This document shows, one piece after another, positions 59,835 to 64,000 of a DNA stretch of 64,000 nt. The position numbers and the translations under genes are program-made. The number at the start of each line of letters is the position of its first letter. The stretch's first letter is position 1. The notes under the pieces are model-generated. The model had not been told where the DNA came from. It did no database searches and worked only from the letters and a program-made list of their open reading frames with translations. The stretch comes from Ruminococcus albus AD2013 (lineage in GTDB: Bacteria; Bacillota; Clostridia; Oscillospirales; Ruminococcaceae), in contig NZ_JAGS01000001.1 of NCBI RefSeq assembly GCF_000526775.1, forward strand, positions 2,046,001 to 2,110,000, read 5' to 3'.

Positions 59835-61595
59835 ATGCAGGATTTGATAAAGGACGCTTTCGCACAGGCGAGGGAACTGGTGCTGAACGCACTGGGTCAG
59901 CTGGTAGCTGAGGAGGTATTCCCTGCTGAGGCTGTGCCCGCTTTCAATATAGAGATACCCGCCGACCCCAAGAACGGCGACGTTTCCACAAATGCGGCTA
60001 TGGTATGCGCAAAGCCTTTCAGGAGCGCTCCCAGAAAGATCGCAGAAGCTATCGTAGGCAAGATAGATACCACAGGCAGCTGTTTTGATAAAGTCGAGAT
60101 AGCAGGTCCCGGATTTATAAACTTTTACTACGGCAAGGGCTGGTTCGGTTCGGTAGTAAAGGCTGTTCTCGATGAGGGCAAGGACTACGGCAAGACGGAT
60201 TTCGGCAAGGGCAAAAGAGCTCTGGTGGAATTCGTATCCGCTAACCCCACAGGACCCATGCACATAGGCAACGCAAGAGGCGGCGCTATCGGTGACTGTC
60301 TGGCGGCTGTTATGGAGTATGCAGGTTATGATGTTGAGAGAGAGTTCTACATAAACGATGCAGGCAACCAGATAGAGAAGTTCGGCAAATCCCTGAGACT
60401 GAGGTATATGCAGATATGCGGCGACAAGGGTCAGGATATAGTTGCAAAGAACCTTGATATGGACACTTTCTGCAAGACCATATACGAAGATACCGAAACT
60501 TTCCCCATGCCCGATGATGTATACCTCGGCATGGATATAATCGCTCACGCAAAGAATTTCTTCGATGAGTACGGCATGATAGCTTCCGCACAGCCCGAGG
60601 AGGAGTGCAAGAAAGCACTGGTAGACTACGCTCTGCCCAAGAATATCGACGGTCTTCACAAAGACCTTGCCAAGTACCGCATAAACTACGATACATGGTT
60701 CAGAGAGAGCACACTGCACAATGACGGCTCTGTACAGGAAGTTATCGAGAAGCTGAAAGCCGGCGGATACACCTACGAACAGGACGGCGCTCTGTGGTTC
60801 AGAACTACCGATTTCGGCGACGAGAAGGACAGGGTACTTGTACGCGACAACGGCATACCCACATACTTCGTACCCGATATCGCTTACCACTACAACAAGC
60901 TGGCTGTACGTAAGTTCGATAAGGCGATAGATATCTTCGGCGCCGATCACCACGGATATATCCCCCGTCTGAAAGCTGCAATGACTGCTCTCGGCGTTGA
61001 CGAGAAGAAGCTGGACATCGTTATCATGCAGATGGTAAGACTTGTAAAGGACGGCGAGACATACAAGCTGTCAAAGCGTTCGGGCAAGGCTATCACACTG
61101 AACACTCTGCTGGAGGAGATACCGATAGATGCGGCAAGATTCTTCTTCAACCTGCGTGAGCCCAACTCACAGTTCGATTTCGACCTTGATCTGGCAATAT
61201 CCAATTCGAGCCAGAACCCCGTATACTACGTTCAGTACGCACACGCACGTATATGCTCCGTTATCAAGAAGCTGAAAGAGGAGAACATCGAGGCAAAGCC
61301 TTTTACTGCTGATATGGCTGAAACACTCAGCACCCCCGAGGAGCTGGAGCTCGTTAAGCTGATGGCAACTCTGCCCACCACAATAACCGAAGCTGCAAAG
61401 GCTTACGACCCTGCAAAGGTGACCAAGTACGCGGTAGATATCGCGACACTGTACCACAAGTTCTACAATGCCTGCCGCATAAAGGGCGAGGAAGAGAACG
61501 TTATGCAGGCAAGACTTTCACTCTCCATGGCTGTAAAGCAGATAATTTCCAACATACTGGAAATGCTGAAGATAGACTGCCCCGAGAGTATGTAA
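59835..61595 (+). CDS. argS: Arginyl-tRNA synthetase
   Basis: 586 residues. Class I synthetase: N-terminal additional domain (about 1-105), HIGH-type motif in NPTGPMHIGNARGG (about 135), tRNA and ATP region DIFGADHHGYIPRLKAA, KMSKS-like KLSKRSGKAITL (about 415) and the DALR anticodon-binding domain (NPVYYVQYAHARI onward). Charges tRNA-Arg. Co-transcribed with the DUF1934 gene; GGAGG upstream. Confidence 0.97.
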   Translation: MQDLIKDAFAQARELVLNALGQLVAEEVFPAEAVPAFNIEIPADPKNGDVSTNAAMVCAKPFRSAPRKIAEAIVGKIDTTGSCFDKVEIAGPGFINFYYGKGWFGSVVKAVLDEGKDYGKTDFGKGKRALVEFVSANPTGPMHIGNARGGAIGDCLAAVMEYAGYDVEREFYINDAGNQIEKFGKSLRLRYMQICGDKGQDIVAKNLDMDTFCKTIYEDTETFPMPDDVYLGMDIIAHAKNFFDEYGMIASAQPEEECKKALVDYALPKNIDGLHKDLAKYRINYDTWFRESTLHNDGSVQEVIEKLKAGGYTYEQDGALWFRTTDFGDEKDRVLVRDNGIPTYFVPDIAYHYNKLAVRKFDKAIDIFGADHHGYIPRLKAAMTALGVDEKKLDIVIMQMVRLVKDGETYKLSKRSGKAITLNTLLEEIPIDAARFFFNLREPNSQFDFDLDLAISNSSQNPVYYVQYAHARICSVIKKLKEENIEAKPFTADMAETLSTPEELELVKLMATLPTTITEAAKAYDPAKVTKYAVDIATLYHKFYNACRIKGEEENVMQARLSLSMAVKQIISNILEMLKIDCPESM

Positions 61596-61610
61596 TATCC
61601 ATACACAATA

Positions 61611-61643
61611 AAAGCACTTTCCCGCGGGGAGAGTGCTTTTTTT
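61611..61643 (+). terminator. Terminator after argS
   Basis: Stem AAGCACTTTCCC / GGGAGAGTGCTT with a GCG loop, followed by seven T residues. Confidence 0.87.
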
Positions 61644-61650
61644 GATGCAT

Positions 61651-61681
61651 AAAAACAGGCTGCCGTCTTAACAGCAGCCTG
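61651..61681 (-). terminator. Terminator after the EAL-protein gene
   Basis: Minus-strand stem CAGGCTGC / GCAGCCTG, ten-base loop, followed by TTTTTAT. Convergent with the argS terminator. Confidence 0.83.
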
Positions 61682-61686
61682 ATATA

Positions 61687-63762
61687 TCACTTATTGTCGT
61701 CATACATATACTTTTTTTCAAAGTCGCTCAGAGGCATCGCCCTGTCAAAAAGCCAGCCCTGCGCTTTGGTGTAGCCGCTCTGGCAGAGAATAGCCGCCTG
61801 TGCATCGGTCTCAACACCCTCAAAGATGATATCCTTTTTAGCTGTATCTATAAGGCTGCACATATTCGCGACGAAATCCCGGTCGGTCTTGTTCTGCTCG
61901 ATATTGTCGATGAAGGACTTATCTATCTTCACAATATCAACAGGTGCATTCATCAGCACACTGAGAGTGGAATAACCTATACCGAAATCATCTATGCTGA
62001 CCTTGAAGCCTTCGTTTCTGAGTTTATCCATCACCGAGAACAGTGACTGAGTATCCCCCGAGAAACAGGATTCTGTTATCTCTATCTCGACATCTCCCCT
62101 GTAAACATCGTAGCAGTCCGCCGTTCTTATGATATTTTCAACGAACTTCGGCTGAGTGATATGATGCTGGCTGAAATTCACTGATATTGGCAGGACTTTT
62201 CTGCCGTCATGCTTCCACTTTTCAAGGGTGCGCAGTACTTCGCCGTAGATAAAGAAATCAAGTTCATCGATATAGCCCACCTTTTCCAGCACGGGAATGA
62301 ACTCGAAAGGCATTTTGTAAGTACCGTTGGGATTTCTCCACCTTGCAAGAGCTTCAGCGCCGATAATGACACGCTTTTCAAGATGGAACTTGGGCTGCAG
62401 GAACATCTCTATCTGCCTGTTTTTGATAGCGGCGTGAAGTTCATTGCAGATGGACTGTTCGTAGAGTTTCTGCATCCTCATTCTCTGGGAATAGATACCG
62501 CAGAGTATACTGCTGGAATGTTTCACGCTGCGCCTTGCAAGATTGGCGTTGTCGATGGCAGTGTTCAGTTCTATCTCGCCATCGGGGAGTATGTACATAC
62601 CACAGGCGATGCGGATATCACCCGACGGAAATTTCTTCTTCTGCATCGTGGTGAACCTTACGTTCTGCTGTTCAACACTGCGTATCAGTGCAGGTCGGGT
62701 CTTCGCCTTGCATAGACATATAAAGAAATCGGAATAGATGCGGCAGCCGATAATGAAGCTCGCACCGCCCCTGAGACAGTTGGTATAATCCCTCAGCATA
62801 GCGTTGCCTGTTTCGTAGCCGAAGTTCTCGTTGACATATGAGAACTCGTTGATATCGGAATATACCAAGGCATAGACCATATCCTTTTCACGCTTTGCAA
62901 GAATATCCATAGCCTGCTGAGTGAATCCCTTACGGTTGTAAAGTCCCGTCAGCTGGTCGGACTGGAGCAGGAACTTTATATACTCGGTATCGCTGTCGGA
63001 TTTGGTCGCCAGTGCTTTCAGCTTCTGGATATTTGAAAGTCTTCCGAAGACCTCTGTGACCTTGCCCGATTCGTCCGCAAAGCTGATATAAGCATCACTG
63101 TACCAGCAGTAGTCATCGTCATACGCCTTAGTTCTGAACTCCATAGTGCCTTTCATGGGCTTTTGGAGCGCTTCCTCCCAGGCATCGAAATAGGCATCTC
63201 TATCTTCGGGGTGGAGAAATTCCTCAGCCGCCCTTGTGCCGAGAAAATTTTCAAGACTGTTGTCATAATCCAGCCTGAACCTTGTGATACTTACGGTCAG
63301 GTGCATGATATCACGCTTTACCTCGTAATCATAGTATACATCATCGGTATTTTCAGCTATCATGTGCAGCTTGTCCCGCTGTTCCTGCACCTTGCGCATC
63401 AGCTTTTTATATTCATCGTCCAGTCTGTCATGACATCTGCAATCGCTGAATACTACCTGAACACGGCTCCTGTCGTTGATGATGCCGCAGCAGTGTATGA
63501 ATATGGAATGACCGTCGCGCGCTGTTATGGGCTGTCTTACGCAGAAAGCCCTGTTATCGTTAGCGGCATTGCTGACATATTCCTCTATATCTTCCCGCAC
63601 ATTCTCATCAAAAAGGGAGAAAAATGTAAGTTCATTTTCCAGAACATAATCATGGCTGTATCCCGTGTATCTGAAAAAATCATCGTCCACCGAAACTATC
63701 TTACCGCCCGCTGTGAAATCAACACAGCAAACACCTGCGCCGAGTCGGTATAGCTCTTCCAT
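61687..63762 (-). CDS. PAS-GGDEF(degenerate)-EAL protein, probable c-di-GMP phosphodiesterase
   Basis: 691 residues from ATG 63762, supported by GGGGGTGAG. Two PAS-like domains (about 5-115 with DDDFFRYTGYS, and about 125-250), a GGDEF-fold domain (about 265-420) and an EAL domain (about 430-690). The GGDEF catalytic signature is degraded to IYSDFF, so no cyclase activity is expected. The EAL site is complete: GAEALARW, SVNFSQHH, IEITES, IDDFGIGYS, DIVKIDKSF, FEGVET, AQGWLF. It should hydrolyse c-di-GMP, tuned by the PAS domains. No membrane helix. Confidence 0.92.
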   Translation of the reverse strand: MEELYRLGAGVCCVDFTAGGKIVSVDDDFFRYTGYSHDYVLENELTFFSLFDENVREDIEEYVSNAANDNRAFCVRQPITARDGHSIFIHCCGIINDRSRVQVVFSDCRCHDRLDDEYKKLMRKVQEQRDKLHMIAENTDDVYYDYEVKRDIMHLTVSITRFRLDYDNSLENFLGTRAAEEFLHPEDRDAYFDAWEEALQKPMKGTMEFRTKAYDDDYCWYSDAYISFADESGKVTEVFGRLSNIQKLKALATKSDSDTEYIKFLLQSDQLTGLYNRKGFTQQAMDILAKREKDMVYALVYSDINEFSYVNENFGYETGNAMLRDYTNCLRGGASFIIGCRIYSDFFICLCKAKTRPALIRSVEQQNVRFTTMQKKKFPSGDIRIACGMYILPDGEIELNTAIDNANLARRSVKHSSSILCGIYSQRMRMQKLYEQSICNELHAAIKNRQIEMFLQPKFHLEKRVIIGAEALARWRNPNGTYKMPFEFIPVLEKVGYIDELDFFIYGEVLRTLEKWKHDGRKVLPISVNFSQHHITQPKFVENIIRTADCYDVYRGDVEIEITESCFSGDTQSLFSVMDKLRNEGFKVSIDDFGIGYSTLSVLMNAPVDIVKIDKSFIDNIEQNKTDRDFVANMCSLIDTAKKDIIFEGVETDAQAAILCQSGYTKAQGWLFDRAMPLSDFEKKYMYDDNK

Positions 63763-63812
63763 TCGCTCACCCCCTTGAAAATAAAAACGAGACGGATACT
63801 TACTTCTAGTTA

Positions 63813-63841
63813 ATTGTATCACATATTTGTATTTTATTCAA
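63813..63841 (-). promoter_or_regulatory. Promoter of the EAL-protein gene
   Basis: Minus-strand TTGAAT, 17 bases, TACAAT, 51 bases before the ATG. Confidence 0.7.
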
Positions 63842-63891
63842 GAGGAAAACAAATTTTCATTAAATTTGCACAATAAACATTTTTTGTATTT

Positions 63892-64000
63892 TTACAATTC
63901 ACCAAATGTGAATTTTCCGTTTTCCAGAATAAGATAGCTGTGAGCAGAATTCTCCTTCGGGATAGACACCGAGCCGGGATTGATATAGGTAAAATCACCG
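63892..64000 (-). CDS. YfcE-type metallophosphoesterase, C-terminal end only
   Basis: Only the last 35 residues are inside the window: GDFTYINPGSVSIPKENSA then HSYLILENGKF and FGEL before TAA. The INPGS-(V/L)-S-(I/L)-P-(K/R) block with HSY is typical of the C-terminus of YfcE/MJ0936 phosphodiesterases. The metal-binding motifs are outside the window. Confidence 0.75.
   Translation of the reverse strand, partial: GDFTYINPGSVSIPKENSAHSYLILENGKFTFGEL

Noticed and set aside
59802..60953. 383-codon minus-strand frame
   Set aside because: Complete antisense overlap with argS, no family motif and no start signal.

Overview
The window looks like chromosomal DNA of an anaerobic, fibre-degrading Firmicute, most likely Ruminococcus (R. 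albus-like). Pointers are a secreted GH5 cellulase with a type I dockerin, [FeFe]-hydrogenase maturation genes, a zinc-ribbon/PASTA kinase-like protein and typical clostridial neighbourhoods (secG with rnr, rplM-rpsI, a DUF1934 gene before argS). No rRNA, tRNA or CRISPR array was seen. Most housekeeping genes have near-consensus TTGACA-N17-TATAAT promoters.

Left third (1-17,600): a minus-strand run from secG through a GNAT enzyme, two unknown proteins, RNase R, a membrane protein and an RlmI-type methyltransferase; then an SH3 protein with a YgjP-type peptidase, a VWA protein, citrate synthase, a SpoU-type methyltransferase, the cellulase, and zapA-U32-dut.

Centre (17,800-33,240, all minus strand): the most interesting part. 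A probable long operon reads hydrogenase regulator (TM1266 type), hydF, two paralogous unknown proteins, hydE, Fe-protein-like 1, component-1-like pair 1, Fe-protein-like 2, component-1-like pair 2, hypF, hypC, hypD, hypE. It thus joins the enzymes that build the Fe(CN)2CO unit of [NiFe] hydrogenases, two [FeFe]-hydrogenase maturases and two complete nitrogenase-like sets. It has no hypA/hypB nickel genes, no hydrogenase structural gene and no nifB/E/N/V in view. My inference is an undescribed metallocofactor pathway or reductase that uses an organometallic iron unit on a nitrogenase-like scaffold.

Accessory island (35,000-43,000): two nearly identical inverted IS1182-type elements, IS66 debris including a collapsed tnpA-tnpC fusion and a tnpC tail coupled to a passenger-like gene, and an AT-rich cargo of a secreted FN3/calcium-repeat/DUF3289 protein with a small membrane protein downstream.

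Right third (43,000-64,000): prfB, a candidate small RNA, pfkA, a PASTA protein that has lost all three catalytic kinase residues, a glycosyltransferase, rpsI-rplM, a soluble hybrid histidine kinase, proC, SpoIIM- and YesL-type membrane proteins, a membrane-tethered ECF sigma factor behind two duplicated ECF-type promoters, ddl-murI, DUF1934-argS, and a c-di-GMP phosphodiesterase. The window ends inside a YfcE-type phosphoesterase. Several intergenic regions carry a dispersed repeat family whose AATTCATAATTCATAATT edges sit at the stop codons of dut, hypE, hypF and one nitrogenase-like gene.
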